Source of the DNA: Paraburkholderia silviterrae
GTDB lineage: Bacteria > Pseudomonadota > Gammaproteobacteria > Burkholderiales > Burkholderiaceae
DNA: 64,000 nt
NCBI RefSeq assembly: GCF_004353915.1
Contig: NZ_SMRP01000004.1
Span: 124,001 to 188,000, forward strand
Reading direction: 5' to 3'
Shown here: positions 44,786 to 54,881 of the stretch, piece after piece
How the letters are laid out: the number at the start of each line of letters is the position of its first letter
Position numbering within the stretch: position 1 is the stretch's first letter
The notes under the pieces: model-generated
The model's database searches: none
What the model saw: only the letters and a program-made list of their open reading frames with translations
Told to the model about the DNA's origin: nothing
Program-made: the position numbers and the translations under genes

Positions 44786-45100
44786 AACAGAAAAAAGATT
44801 ATGCCCGGCTTTTTGAGAGTTGGCAAGCCCTTTTCGCAAATTTCCTAAAAATAGTTGTCGGCAGGTAGAGGTTCCCATCGGCGGGGGGCGGATGAGCTTC
44901 GGCCATCGCTTTGACATCGTGCCGTGTTGAGCCGTCGGCGATGCCTCCCGGTATGATGTCGCCACGCCGCGCTGATTCCCAGCCGGCAAGCCGCTTGGTG
45001 TTTCCCGATTCCGCTGCCCGATCGATTCGATGCGATTCGATGCGCCGGGTCAGGCGGCCTTGCCGCGCGGCATGAATCCCAGACAAGAAGGCATAAGACG
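44786..45100. other. Gene-free gap of 315 bp
   Basis: Apart from the tRNA promoter at its left end, no coding frame or RNA is supported. The right part must contain the promoter of the thioesterase gene. Confidence 0.5.
44798..44826 (-). promoter_or_regulatory. tRNA-Lys promoter
   Basis: On the minus strand -35 TTGCCA and -10 CATAAT are separated by 17 bp and end 13 bp before the mature tRNA 5' end. Confidence 0.75.
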
Positions 45101-45505
45101 ATGGACGATAAGGCAATCGACGCGCTGCTCGAGCGCGTGCTGGCGCCGTGGGTCAAGGCGCTCGGGATGAGGCCGGTCGAAGTCACGGAGGAGAGCGCCA
45201 CGATGCGTCTGCCGTTTTCCGGCGAGTTCCGTCACTCGGGCGGCGTGATCTGCGGCCAGGTGTTCATGGCGGCCGCGGATACGGCGATGATCGTCGCCAT
45301 TGTCGCGGCGCTCGGCGAGTTCAAGCCCATGAGCACAGTTGCACTGAACACCAACTTCATGCGCGCCGTGCGCAAGGGCGACGTGACGATCACGGCCCGC
45401 GTGCTGCGCATGGGCCGCAATCTGGTGTTCGGTGAAATAGAACTCTACGACGAAGAGGGCCGAATGGCCGTCCACGCCACTTCGACCTACGCGCTGCTCG
45501 ATTAA
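45101..45505 (+). CDS. PaaI-type hotdog thioesterase
   Basis: The 134-aa protein has the hotdog fold signature RHSGGVICGQVFMAAADTAMIVAIVAALG, followed by FMRAVRKGDVTITARVLRMGRNLVFGEIELYDEEGRMAVHATSTYAL. Family members hydrolyse aryl- or acyl-CoA thioesters in the cytosol. The substrate is not evident. It precedes the patatin gene by 39 bp, so the two may be cotranscribed as a lipid/acyl pair. Confidence 0.9.
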   Translation: MDDKAIDALLERVLAPWVKALGMRPVEVTEESATMRLPFSGEFRHSGGVICGQVFMAAADTAMIVAIVAALGEFKPMSTVALNTNFMRAVRKGDVTITARVLRMGRNLVFGEIELYDEEGRMAVHATSTYALLD

Positions 45506-45544
45506 GCTCTTGCCTTCAGGACTTTATCGAGAGTTAGAGGGCGC

Positions 45545-46453
45545 ATGTTCGATCAGGTTGTCTTTGCCGGCGGCGGCAATCGTTGCTGGTGGCAGGCGGG
45601 GTTCTGGGACGTCGTGCAGCCGCAACTGCAGATACGCCCGCGCGTGATCACGGGCATCTCGGCGGGGGCGGCCACCGCCTGCATGCTCTACATGCGCGAC
45701 TCGCAGTGGGTCATGCGCTATTACGAGGAAGCGCTCAAGCACAACAAGCGCAACGCCTATTGGGGCAATCTGCTGCGCGGCGAAGCGGTTTTTCCGCACT
45801 ACCGCATCTATCGCCAGGCGCTGCTCGACATCTACGGCCCGCAGTTCGCCAGGCTGCAGGACGCGCCCGAGATCCGCATCGGCGTGTCGCATCTGCCGCG
45901 CTGGCTGGGCGCGCGCAGTGCCGTCGCGGCGGGGCTCATCGCGTACAACATCGAAAAGCACGTCCGCAAGACGCTGCATCCCACGCTCGGGCGCAAGCTC
46001 GGCTTTCATCCGGAATTCGTCACCGCGCAGGATTGCGAGCGCGTGGACGACCTCGCCGATCTCGTATTGCAGTCCTCGTGCACGCCGCCTTTCACGCCGG
46101 TCCTGCGCCGCAACGGGCGGCCGGTGCTCGACGGCGGCATGGTCGACAACGTGCCCGTGGACGCGCTCGACGACACGCCGGGCCGCGTGCTCGTGATGGT
46201 GACGCGTCTTTATCCGCGTCCGCAGATGTTTGTCGTGCAGCACCGCACGGGCGCTGCCGGCGGCGCATCAGGTGGCGAACCGGCCGGCGTGCAGCAGCGT
46301 CTGTATGTGCAGCCCTCGGCCAAGGTGCCGATTTCGAGCTGGGACTACACGAGCCCGCTGCAAATGCAACACGCATACAACCTCGGCGCTCAGGACGGCG
46401 AGCGCTTCCTCGAGCGTCTGCCTGCGGTGTTCGCAGCGGCTGCGCACGCGTGA
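45545..46453 (+). CDS. Patatin-like phospholipase
   Basis: The catalytic dyad of patatins is present: Ser in GISAG (about residue 39) after an oxyanion loop GGGNRCWW, and Asp in DGGMVDNVPV (about residue 198). The 302-aa protein lacks a signal peptide, so it is probably a cytosolic lipase or acyl hydrolase. It lies close behind the thioesterase gene and ends at a strong terminator. Confidence 0.9.
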   Translation: MFDQVVFAGGGNRCWWQAGFWDVVQPQLQIRPRVITGISAGAATACMLYMRDSQWVMRYYEEALKHNKRNAYWGNLLRGEAVFPHYRIYRQALLDIYGPQFARLQDAPEIRIGVSHLPRWLGARSAVAAGLIAYNIEKHVRKTLHPTLGRKLGFHPEFVTAQDCERVDDLADLVLQSSCTPPFTPVLRRNGRPVLDGGMVDNVPVDALDDTPGRVLVMVTRLYPRPQMFVVQHRTGAAGGASGGEPAGVQQRLYVQPSAKVPISSWDYTSPLQMQHAYNLGAQDGERFLERLPAVFAAAAHA

Positions 46454-46478
46454 TGGCAGCCTGTTGCGCGCGCACATG

Positions 46479-46505
46479 AAAAAAGGCGGCCCGAGCCGCC
46501 TTTTT
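46479..46505. terminator. Bidirectional terminator
   Basis: AAAAAGGCGGC pairs with GCCGCCTTTTT around CCGA, between the patatin gene and the convergent dehydrogenase gene. Confidence 0.9.
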
Positions 46506-46526
46506 CGTCCTTTTAGCGCCTGGCGC

Positions 46527-47540
46527 CTAGCGGCGACGCCCGCCCTGCAGCGCTTCGGGATTCGCAACGTGCGAGTGATCGCCCGCGTCGAACGCGAGGA
46601 TGTTGCGGAACGCCGCGCCGAAGTAGAGCTCGTAGCTCTCGCGCTCCACATAGCCGATGTGCGGCGTGCAGATCACGTTTTCCATGCGCAGCAGGCTGTA
46701 GCCCTGCAGGATCGGCTCGCTCTCGAACACGTCGATGGCGACCATGCCCGGCCGGTTGTGCGAAAGCGCGCCAAGCAGCGCGTTTTCTTCCAGCAACTCC
46801 GCGCGGCTCGTATTGACGAGCAGCGAAGTCGGTTTCATGCGCAACAGATCCTCCTGCTTGACGATGCCGCGCGTGTCGTCGTGCAGGCGCAGGTGCAGCG
46901 AGAGAATGTCGCTCTCCTCGAAGAGCGCTTCGCGGCTGGCGGCTGCTTCATAGCCGTCGGCGCGCGCCGCTTCGAGCGAATGCTCGCGGCCCCACACGAT
47001 CACGCGCATGCCGAACGCCTTGCCGTAGCCGGCCACGAGGCGCCCGATCTTGCCGTAGCCCCAGATGCCGAGCGTCTGACCGCGCAGGACCTGGCCCAGA
47101 CCGAAATTGGGCGGCATGGCCGAGGTTTTGAGCCCCGACTGTTGCCACGCCCCTTGCTTGAGGTTGGCCACGTACTGCGGAATGCGCCGTTGCGCCGCCA
47201 TGATGAGCGCCCACGTGAGCTCGGCGGGCGCGACCGGCGAGCCGGTGCCTTCGAGCACGGCAATGCCGCGTTCGCTGCAGGCCGCCATGTCGATGTGTGG
47301 GCCGGCTTTGCCGGTCTGGCTGATCATGCGCAGATGCGGGAGCTTGTCGAGCAGTTGCGAGGAGATGCGGGTGCGTTCACGGATCAGCACGAGCGCATCG
47401 ACTTCCGAGAGGCGGCTTGCGAGCTGGCCGAGACCGCGCACGGTGTTGTTGAAGACCTTGACCTCGTGATCGGCAAGCAATTGAAAGCAGTCGAGCTTGC
47501 GGACGGCGTCCTGGTAGTCGTCAAGGATGGCAATTTTCAT
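46527..47540 (-). CDS. D-2-hydroxyacid dehydrogenase family protein
   Basis: The 337-aa enzyme has the NAD-binding Rossmann motif GQTLGIWGYGKIGRLVAGYGKAFGMRV near residue 155 and catalytic residues in NTSRAELL (Arg), FESEP (Glu) and CTPHIGY (His). It reduces a 2-oxoacid or oxidises a D-2-hydroxyacid; the exact substrate (phosphoglycerate, glycerate or other) cannot be told. It is divergent from pckG. Confidence 0.92.
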   Translation of the reverse strand: MKIAILDDYQDAVRKLDCFQLLADHEVKVFNNTVRGLGQLASRLSEVDALVLIRERTRISSQLLDKLPHLRMISQTGKAGPHIDMAACSERGIAVLEGTGSPVAPAELTWALIMAAQRRIPQYVANLKQGAWQQSGLKTSAMPPNFGLGQVLRGQTLGIWGYGKIGRLVAGYGKAFGMRVIVWGREHSLEAARADGYEAAASREALFEESDILSLHLRLHDDTRGIVKQEDLLRMKPTSLLVNTSRAELLEENALLGALSHNRPGMVAIDVFESEPILQGYSLLRMENVICTPHIGYVERESYELYFGAAFRNILAFDAGDHSHVANPEALQGGRRR

Positions 47541-47925
47541 GGCAGCTTGGGTGAGGGGTGGCGCACATCTCGGTGCGACTCATGTTCATCTGGTGGTTAT
47601 CCCACTATGCAGCGCGCGGCAGGCTGGTATGAATACAAGGGAGCCTTCCGGTGCACGGAACAGCCAGGCACTGCAATTGCTGTTCTATGCGATGGCGCTC
47701 AATACGGCCAGACACAGTTTGAATGAGAATTTCCCCCCTTTTATCAGCTTGAAGGGTCACGACGCAAGCCGCTTTACAGACGGTTGCGAACCCTCGCTGA
47801 CAGGGTCTTGACGGCCTGCCCGACTGCGCGAACGAAGGTGTTCATTCGTGCAGATCATGCCTCTCGCATGCAGCGTCGAAAAGGGCCCGACTCGAATTTT
47901 TATCAGCCCTCACGGAGACATATCG
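47541..47925. other. Divergent promoter region ahead of pckG
   Basis: The 385 bp holds no supported gene. Regulatory sequences for pckG and the dehydrogenase must lie here, but I see no clear operator. Confidence 0.45.
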
Positions 47926-49776
47926 ATGAATCATCCCGACTTCCCCGCTCAGGCAGCCGCCCAGGCGCCGGCCTGGGTCCGGCACCGGAAACTGATCGAG
48001 TGGGTTCAGAAGATCGCGGCGCACACGCAGCCCGAGCGCATCGTCTGGTGCGATGGCTCGCAGGAAGAGTACGACCGCCTGTGCCAGCAGATGGTCGACG
48101 CAGGCACGATGCGCCGTCTCAATCCGCAGAAACGCCCGAACTCGTATCTCGCGTGCTCCGATCCTTCGGACGTGGCGCGCGTGGAGGACCGCACCTTTAT
48201 CTGCTGTGAAAAGAAGGAGGACGCCGGCCCGACCAACAACTGGATGGCGCCCGCCGAGATGCGCTCGACGCTGGACGGCCTCTTCGCCGGTTCCATGCGC
48301 GGCCGCACGATGTACGTCGTGCCGTTCTCGATGGGTCCGCTCGGCTCGCCCATCGCGCATATCGGCGTCGAGCTTTCCGATAGCCCGTACGTGGCCGTGA
48401 ACATGCGGATCATGACGCGCATGGGCCGCGCCGTGTACGACGTGCTCGGCGAGGACGGCGCGTTCGTGCCGTGCGTGCACAGCGTGGGCGCGCCGCTGGC
48501 GGCGGGCGAGCAGGATGTGCCGTGGCCGTGCAACAAGACGAAGTACATCGTTCATTTCCCGGAATCGCGCGAGATCTGGAGCTATGGCTCGGGTTACGGT
48601 GGCAACGCGCTGCTCGGCAAGAAGTGCTTTGCGTTGCGCATCGCTTCGACGATGGGCCGCGACGAAGGCTGGCTCGCCGAGCACATGCTGATTCTTGGCG
48701 TGCGCTCGCCGGAAGGCCGTAAGTACCACGTTGCGGCGGCGTTCCCGTCGGCGTGCGGCAAGACCAATTTCGCCATGCTGATTCCGCCGGCTGCCATGAA
48801 CGGCTGGGAAATCAGCACGATCGGCGACGATATCGCCTGGATCAAGCCGGGTGCGGACGGCCGCCTCTACGCGATCAACCCGGAAGCCGGCTATTTCGGC
48901 GTGGCGCCGGGCACGAGCGAAAAGACCAACTACAACGCCATGGCGACGCTCAAGGAGAACGTGATCTTCACGAACGTCGCGCTCACCGACGACGGCGATG
49001 TCTGGTGGGAAGGCATGACCGACGAGCCGCCCGCGCACCTGATCGACTGGCAGGGCAACGACTGGACGCCCGCTGTGGCCAAGGAGACGGGCCGCAAGGC
49101 CGCGCATCCAAACGCGCGCTTCACGGCGCCCGCCTCGCAGTGCCCGTCGATCGATCCTGCCTGGGAAGATCCGAAGGGCGTGGCGATCGACGCTTTCCTG
49201 TTCGGCGGCCGCCGTTCCACCACGGTGCCGCTCGTGACCGAGGCGCGCGACTGGACGCAGGGCGTCTACATGGCCGCGACCATGGGCTCCGAGACCACCG
49301 CGGCCGCGGCCGGCCAGCAGGGCGTGGTGCGCCGCGACCCGTTCGCGATGCTGCCGTTCTGCGGCTACAACATGGCCGACTACTTCGGCCACTGGCTCAA
49401 GATGGGCGAGCGCCTCTCGAAGCTGGGCGCAACGCAGCCGCGTATCTTCTGCGTGAACTGGTTCCGCAAGGGCCCGGACGGCAAGTTCGTCTGGCCGGGT
49501 TTCGGCGAGAACATGCGCGTGCTCGAATGGATGGTGCGGCGCATCGAGGGCAAGGCCCAAGGCGAAGACCATGCGTTCGGTGTTTCGCCGCGTTACGACG
49601 ACCTGAACTGGGGTGGCCTGAACTTCACACCGGCGCAGTTCGAGCAGGTGATCTCGGTCGATGCCGACGCGTGGCGCGCGGAGCTCGCGCTGCACTCGGA
49701 ACTCTTCGAGAAGCTCGCTCACGGCTTGCCGAAAGCGTTGAGCGATGCGCGTACGGCGCTCGAAGAGCGTTTTTGA
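47926..49776 (+). CDS. pckG: Phosphoenolpyruvate carboxykinase (GTP)
   Basis: This converts oxaloacetate and GTP to phosphoenolpyruvate in gluconeogenesis. The 616-aa protein shows the GTP-type motifs: [16 protein letters not shown] (kinase P-loop with the reactive Cys), [29 protein letters not shown] and the C-terminal [38 protein letters not shown] precedes ATG 47926; a longer frame adds 26 residues with no conservation. It stands alone and ends at an intrinsic terminator. Confidence 0.98.
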   Translation: MNHPDFPAQAAAQAPAWVRHRKLIEWVQKIAAHTQPERIVWCDGSQEEYDRLCQQMVDAGTMRRLNPQKRPNSYLACSDPSDVARVEDRTFICCEKKEDAGPTNNWMAPAEMRSTLDGLFAGSMRGRTMYVVPFSMGPLGSPIAHIGVELSDSPYVAVNMRIMTRMGRAVYDVLGEDGAFVPCVHSVGAPLAAGEQDVPWPCNKTKYIVHFPESREIWSYGSGYGGNALLGKKCFALRIASTMGRDEGWLAEHMLILGVRSPEGRKYHVAAAFPSACGKTNFAMLIPPAAMNGWEISTIGDDIAWIKPGADGRLYAINPEAGYFGVAPGTSEKTNYNAMATLKENVIFTNVALTDDGDVWWEGMTDEPPAHLIDWQGNDWTPAVAKETGRKAAHPNARFTAPASQCPSIDPAWEDPKGVAIDAFLFGGRRSTTVPLVTEARDWTQGVYMAATMGSETTAAAAGQQGVVRRDPFAMLPFCGYNMADYFGHWLKMGERLSKLGATQPRIFCVNWFRKGPDGKFVWPGFGENMRVLEWMVRRIEGKAQGEDHAFGVSPRYDDLNWGGLNFTPAQFEQVISVDADAWRAELALHSELFEKLAHGLPKALSDARTALEERF

Positions 49777-50141
49777 GCACCGGCGCGAAATGAAGGTGAG
49801 TGCTCACTAGCATTGCTGCACTGCCTTTTTAGCCTGTCCAGGAAACACAAGCCGCCTTCGGGCGGCTTTTCTTTTGGGGGTCTGATTACTACTCTCGACA
49901 CTGGATCAGCTCGGTGAGGCCGCTGTGCATCGGGCCTCGGGTTATTTCGCTGCAGTGCGCAGAATTGTTTCGGCTTGGGAAACAAACGCCGATCTGACAG
50001 TGCGTCTTGGGTGACAGTCGCGAAAATTACAAAGAATTTCCGACATTCTTAGGCAACTTCTGCACGATTTCTCATGTCGTAGGAGAATTCGCGGTTTCCG
50101 CCGCCGTTTTTCGGCGGACCGTAACAGGCAGGAGTTGTCAC
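49777..50141. other. Gap between pckG and the LysR gene
   Basis: Besides the pckG terminator this 365-bp region has a CCGCCG/CGGCGG hairpin (50101-50117) near the LysR start. No further gene is seen. Confidence 0.45.
49849..49875 (+). terminator. pckG terminator
   Basis: AAGCCGCC, loop TTCG, GGCGGCTT, then TTCTTTT. Placed 70 bp after the pckG stop. Confidence 0.9.
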
Positions 50142-51245
50142 ATGGATCATTTGCAGTCGATGCGAGTATTCGTCAAAGTGGCCGACCTCGGCAGTTTTGC
50201 CCGGGCCGCTTCCGCGATGGATATCTCCAATGCGGTTGCAACGCGTCACGTCGCCGACCTCGAAGGGCGGCTTGGCACGCGTTTGCTCAATCGCACGACC
50301 CGCAGCCTTTCCCTCACCGAATCCGGGCAGGTCTATCTCGAACGCGCCCGCCAGATCCTCGACGAGCTCGAAGATGTCGAGCAGATGGTGGTGGCGCGCA
50401 ATCATGAGCCGGTCGGCACACTGCGTATCGTCGCGCCGGTGGTTTTCGGGCTGCACAACCTCGCGCCCGTGCTGCAGACCTATACGCAGCGCTACCCGCA
50501 GGTCGTGCCGGACGTGACGCTGGTCGACCGTCAGGTGGATCTCGTCGAAGAAGGTTTCGATCTGGGCGTCGTGACCGCGCGCCAGATGCGCAGCGCGAGC
50601 ATCGTCACGCGCCGTCTCACGACGGGCTGCATGACCGTGTGCGCCACGCCCGCCTATCTGGAGAAGCACGGCACGCCCACGCGCCCCGAGCATCTGATGG
50701 AGCATCCGTCGCTTTCGCTGCCCTCGGAGTACTGGGGCGACGAGCGGGTCTTCACGGGGCCGGATGGCGAGGTGCGCGTGCGCCCGACCAACGTGATTGT
50801 CGCGAACAACACCGAGATGCTGCGCCAGTTCGTGCTGCTCGGCATGGGGATCTCGATCCTGCCGAGCTACCTGATCGGGCGCGACATGACGCGCGGGCGC
50901 CTCGTGCGCCTGCTTGGCGACTATCGGCTGCCGCAGGTCGAGATCAACGTCGCGTATCCGAGCCGCCGCCACTTGCCGGCGAAGGTGCGCACGTTCATCG
51001 ACCACCTCGTCGAGCACTTCAGCCAGACGCCGAACAGCCAGCTCGGCGAGCAGTGGGTCAAAGACGGGCTGGCGCGCCCGGCAAGCGGCGCCGGGCACCC
51101 GGCGGTGCCCGAGGCGTTCGACGGTCTGGAGCCGGTTTCCGGCTTGCTCGACGGCGATCATCACAGCTCGCCAGGCGATCGTGCGACGAAGGCGCAGCGC
51201 GTGGCTGCGGGGCGCGCGCGGACGTCGGCGCTGTCGCCGCTATAA
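50142..51245 (+). CDS. LysR-family transcriptional regulator
   Basis: The N-terminal winged helix (MRVFVKVADLGSFARAASAMDISNAVATRHVADLEGRLGTRLLNRTTRSLSLTESG) and effector domain (EPVGTLRIVAPVVFG.., DVTLVDRQVDLVEEGFDLGV) are typical. At 367 aa it carries a roughly 60-residue low-complexity tail beyond the usual 300. AGGAG precedes ATG 50142. The neighbouring topB gene reads against it and shares its terminator, so it regulates something outside or at a distance. Confidence 0.93.
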   Translation: MDHLQSMRVFVKVADLGSFARAASAMDISNAVATRHVADLEGRLGTRLLNRTTRSLSLTESGQVYLERARQILDELEDVEQMVVARNHEPVGTLRIVAPVVFGLHNLAPVLQTYTQRYPQVVPDVTLVDRQVDLVEEGFDLGVVTARQMRSASIVTRRLTTGCMTVCATPAYLEKHGTPTRPEHLMEHPSLSLPSEYWGDERVFTGPDGEVRVRPTNVIVANNTEMLRQFVLLGMGISILPSYLIGRDMTRGRLVRLLGDYRLPQVEINVAYPSRRHLPAKVRTFIDHLVEHFSQTPNSQLGEQWVKDGLARPASGAGHPAVPEAFDGLEPVSGLLDGDHHSSPGDRATKAQRVAAGRARTSALSPL

Positions 51246-51286
51246 GCGTGTTGCGGCGCCCGGCGCGCGGGGCCGGACGGCAATAA

Positions 51287-51320
51287 AAAAAGCGCAGCTT
51301 CGTGAGAAGCTGCGCTTTTT
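51287..51320. terminator. Bidirectional terminator
   Basis: AAAAAGCGCAGCTTC pairs with GAAGCTGCGCTTTTT around GTGA, between the LysR gene and topB. Confidence 0.95.
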
Positions 51321-51373
51321 GCTTGCGCGCGCCGCCGGGAGCGGCGGCTGAGCGGTGCGCGAAACTGGCCCGA

Positions 51374-54016
51374 TTACGAGCCGGTCTTGCGCGCCGCCGT
51401 CTTGCGGGCAGCGGTCTTTTTCGCGGGCGCGGACTTGGCGGCAGCCGTTTTGCGCGCTGGCTTCGCGCTCGTTTCGGCGGCGTCGTTCGCGGCTTCGTCC
51501 GTTTCCGCCGTGGCAGCCGACTTCTTCGCTGCCGTCTTGGCCGCAGTCTTCGCGCTCGGCTCCTTCTTCTCGAACTCGAAGCCAATCTTGCCGTCGCTCT
51601 GCTTGACGAGGAACGCCTTGAAGTTGCGGCCCGTGCGCGAGGACTTGAAGTTCGTCAGCAGGTCGGTGCGGCCTTCGGAAAGCAGCTTTGCCATCTGCTC
51701 GCGTGCGATCTCCTGCTGCAGGATCACCTTGCCCGAGCGGAAGTCGCAGGTCTTCGGATTCGCGACCGAATGCTCGCAGACATAGCTCATGCCGTGCTCG
51801 AACACGCGGCCCTTGCACTTCGGGCAGGCGCCTACCGGCTCCTGCTGCGAGAAGTCGGGCGCTTCGCCGTCCTCGCTGCCCTGGTCCTGGCCGAAGTCGA
51901 ATTCGAGCTTGAAGTTCTTGATCTCGTCGTCGAAGGAGAGCTTGAGGATGGCCGAGAACGGCCGGCCCATCTTGCTGCGGAAGCCCGAGAGCGGGCCGAT
52001 CGTCTTGTTCTGCAGCAGCTCTTCCACTTCAGGGATTTCGAACTGACGGCCACCCGGAATCTTCGAGATCGAGAACTCGCACTTCGTGCACGCGAAGCGG
52101 CGGTAGTTTTCCTTCACCTGGCCGCCGCAGTTCGGGCACGGCGTTTCCAGCGTCGCGTAGTCGCCGGGAATGGTGTCGGAGTCGTATTCCTTCGCGCGCT
52201 TCACGATGGTCTGCGTCATGCGGGCGATTTCCTGCATGAACGCGTCGCGCGGAAGCTTGCCGCGCTCCATCTGCGAAAGCTTGTATTCCCATTCGCCGGT
52301 GAGCTCCGGCGCGGTGAGTTCCTCGACGCCGAGGCCGCGCAAGAGCGTCATGAGCTGGAACGCCTTGGCTGTGGGAATCAGCTCGCGGCCTTCGCGCACC
52401 AGATATTTTTCGCCGAGCAGGCCTTCGATGATCGCCGCGCGCGTGGCTGGGGTGCCCAGGCCCTTGGCGGCCATCGCCTCGCGCAGCTCCTCGTCGTCGA
52501 CGAGCTTGCCCGCGCCTTCCATGGCCGAGAGCAGCGTCGCTTCGTTGTAGCGCGCAGGCGGCTTGGTCACGAGCTGATGCGCCGCGATCTTGTCGGTCTT
52601 GACCTTCTCGTCCTTCTGCACCGGCACGAGGTTGGCGTCGTCGCCGCCCGCGTCGCGGCCGTAGACCTGCAGCCAGCCCGGCTCGACCAGCACCTTGCCC
52701 TCGGTCTTGAAGTGATGGCCGGCGACTTCGGTGATACGCGTGGTCACGCGGTACTCCGCTGCCGGGAAAAACACGGCGAGGAAGCGCTTCACGACGAGGT
52801 CATAGAGCTTCTGCTCGGGCTCGGAAAGCGACTTCGGCGCCTGCAGCGTGGGGATGATGGCGAAGTGGTCGCTGATCTTCGAATTGTCGAAGATGCGCTT
52901 GTTCGGTTTCACCCAGCCCTTGTCGAGCACCTGCTTGGCATGCGGCAGGTAGTTGTTGCTCTCCTTGAGCATCTCGAGCGTCTCTTTCACGGTGCCGATG
53001 TAGTCCTCGGGCAGCGCGCGCGCGTCGGTACGCGGGTAGGTGAGCACCTTGTGCTTTTCGTACAGCGCCTGGGCGAGGCCAAGCGTGTTCTTGGCCGAGA
53101 AGCCGAAGCGGCCGTTGGCTTCACGCTGCAGGCTCGTCAGGTCGAAGAGCGCGGGCGAGAGCTGGGTGGACGGCTTCGATTCCTCGGTGACCGTGCCTTC
53201 GCGGCCATGGCAGGCGGCCACGATGGTCTCGGCGGCCGGCAGGCTCCAGAGGCGCGAGTCGCGCCTTTCCGGGTCGAGCTCGTCCTTCTTGAATTTCGGG
53301 TCGTACCAGCGGCCCTCGTAAAAGCCCTTGGCGCAGACGAACTCCGCGCGCACTTCCCAATAGTCGCGCGGGACGAAGCGGCGGATTTTCTCTTCACGTT
53401 CGACGACGATCGACAAAGTAGGCGTCTGAACGCGGCCGACCGTGGTGAGGAAGAAGCCGCCGCCCTTGCTGTTGAAGGCGGTCATCGCGCGCGTGCCGTT
53501 GATGCCCACGAGCCAGTCGGCTTCCGAGCGGCAGCGGGCCGCGTCGGCGAGCGGCAGCATGTCGTGGTCGCTGCGCAGGTTCCCGAAGCCGTCGCGGATC
53601 GCCTGCGGCGTCATCGACTGGAGCCACAGGCGCTGGACCGGTTGCTTGGCCTTCGCGTGCTGCGCGATCAGGCGGAAAATCAGCTCGCCTTCGCGCCCCG
53701 CGTCGCATGCGTTGATGAGTTGCGTGACGTCCTTGCGCTTGAGCAGCTTGGTGAGCACCTTGAGCCGCGACTCGCTCTTGGCGATCGGGTTCAGGTCGAA
53801 ATGCGGCGGGATGACCGGCAGATGCGCGAAGCTCCATTTGCCTCGCTTGACTTCGTACTCTTCGGGCGCGGCGATTTCCAGCAAGTGGCCAACCGCCGAC
53901 GAAAGCACGTAGTCGTCGCTTTCGTAGTACTCGTCATGCTTGGTAAATCCGCCCAAAGCGCGCGCGATATCGTTCGCGACGGATGGCTTCTCGGCGATGA
54001 TCAGGGCTTTGGACAT
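51374..54016 (-). CDS. topB: DNA topoisomerase III
   Basis: The 880-aa type IA enzyme opens with the TOPRIM domain (MSKALIIAEKPSVANDIARALGG; CDAGREGELIFRL near 105) and has the active-site Tyr in VLTYPRTDAR near residue 325. It goes on with a two-part zinc-ribbon region (CPNCGGQVKENYRRFACTKC; CPKCKGRVFEHGMSYVCEH) and a Lys/Ala-rich histone-like tail (PARKTAAAKSAPAKKTA). It decatenates DNA and resolves recombination intermediates. It is the last gene after dprA and the thioredoxin-like gene on this strand, with 410 bp between. Confidence 0.97.
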   Translation of the reverse strand: MSKALIIAEKPSVANDIARALGGFTKHDEYYESDDYVLSSAVGHLLEIAAPEEYEVKRGKWSFAHLPVIPPHFDLNPIAKSESRLKVLTKLLKRKDVTQLINACDAGREGELIFRLIAQHAKAKQPVQRLWLQSMTPQAIRDGFGNLRSDHDMLPLADAARCRSEADWLVGINGTRAMTAFNSKGGGFFLTTVGRVQTPTLSIVVEREEKIRRFVPRDYWEVRAEFVCAKGFYEGRWYDPKFKKDELDPERRDSRLWSLPAAETIVAACHGREGTVTEESKPSTQLSPALFDLTSLQREANGRFGFSAKNTLGLAQALYEKHKVLTYPRTDARALPEDYIGTVKETLEMLKESNNYLPHAKQVLDKGWVKPNKRIFDNSKISDHFAIIPTLQAPKSLSEPEQKLYDLVVKRFLAVFFPAAEYRVTTRITEVAGHHFKTEGKVLVEPGWLQVYGRDAGGDDANLVPVQKDEKVKTDKIAAHQLVTKPPARYNEATLLSAMEGAGKLVDDEELREAMAAKGLGTPATRAAIIEGLLGEKYLVREGRELIPTAKAFQLMTLLRGLGVEELTAPELTGEWEYKLSQMERGKLPRDAFMQEIARMTQTIVKRAKEYDSDTIPGDYATLETPCPNCGGQVKENYRRFACTKCEFSISKIPGGRQFEIPEVEELLQNKTIGPLSGFRSKMGRPFSAILKLSFDDEIKNFKLEFDFGQDQGSEDGEAPDFSQQEPVGACPKCKGRVFEHGMSYVCEHSVANPKTCDFRSGKVILQQEIAREQMAKLLSEGRTDLLTNFKSSRTGRNFKAFLVKQSDGKIGFEFEKKEPSAKTAAKTAAKKSAATAETDEAANDAAETSAKPARKTAAAKSAPAKKTAARKTAARKTGS

Positions 54017-54427
54017 GACTGGTCGTGTGTGGGTGATTCCGGGCTTGGGATAGGGTTCGCGCCCCGCGGCTATGCCGTCTGGGTTTGCTTCGGGGCCGGC
54101 GCGGCGCGTTTCGCCTCTCGCTTAACGACCGCTTTATAGCACATGGCGCAGCGGCGGCGATTTTCGTGTCATCGGATGTGTGCCGCCTGGCGCTCGCGGC
54201 GATGTTGCCTGCATATCGTCCGCGGGGCGCTCACGGGGCGCTGCTGGGTTGCTTTTGGGTCGCTTCTGGGTCGCCTTCGGGCGCCCATCATAAGGGCGCG
54301 GCGCGCCGACGGGCAAGCGCGCACCCGTGTGGAGCCAGACCGGATGATGGGCGATACGCACGCGGTTGCCTGATGCTTCATTGATGCGGCTTCACGGTCA
54401 TGACACTGCTGGGTCCCCGGTCGCGCG
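54017..54427. other. Gap with an 11-bp tandem repeat
   Basis: No gene is supported. Three tandem copies of an 11-bp unit (GGGTTGCTTTT, GGGTCGCTTCT, GGGTCGCCTTC) lie at 54246-54278. The promoter of topB may be in this 411 bp. Confidence 0.5.
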
Positions 54428-54805
54428 CTACGCCTCGGCCAGCACGGGCCGCAGCTTCGGTGCATCGGCGACGCCCGGCAGCGCGGTGAGATCCGCGAGC
54501 ATGCGCTCGACCACGGCGCCGTGCGGCAGCACCGTGCCGAAAAAGCGGGTGGCCTTGCTGTCTTCGATCAGGATGGTGGGGAAGTTCTCCACATCGAGGT
54601 CGTCGAAGCGGTCGGCGTGCGTTTCGATGTCGATCCACGCGAAGCAGATCTCGGGATGGGCTTCGGCGATACGGTCGAACGTCGCCCGATAGTCGCGACA
54701 GGTGCCGCACCACTGAGCGCACAGACAGGCGACGAACAGCGTGTCGCGGTCCGTGACGCGCTCGGCGATCTGGTCGGCGTCGGTGTCGAGGTCAAGCGCG
54801 GGCAT
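54428..54805 (-). CDS. Thioredoxin-family protein, 125 aa
   Basis: The redox motif WCGTC (LFVACLCAQWCGTCRDYRATFDRIAEAH) near residue 32 and the cis-Pro region FPTILIEDS near residue 78 identify a cytosolic thioredoxin-like fold. The CxxC spacing is kept, though the dipeptide GT differs from the classic GP. It lies downstream of dprA by 76 bp and should be cotranscribed. The target proteins are unknown. Confidence 0.88.
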   Translation of the reverse strand: MPALDLDTDADQIAERVTDRDTLFVACLCAQWCGTCRDYRATFDRIAEAHPEICFAWIDIETHADRFDDLDVENFPTILIEDSKATRFFGTVLPHGAVVERMLADLTALPGVADAPKLRPVLAEA

Positions 54806-54881
54806 GATCGTTCCTTGCGTTCTCTTATATATAGTGTGGGCGTTTGGCGGGTGTTTGGCGCGAATGTAACACGGCGGCGCG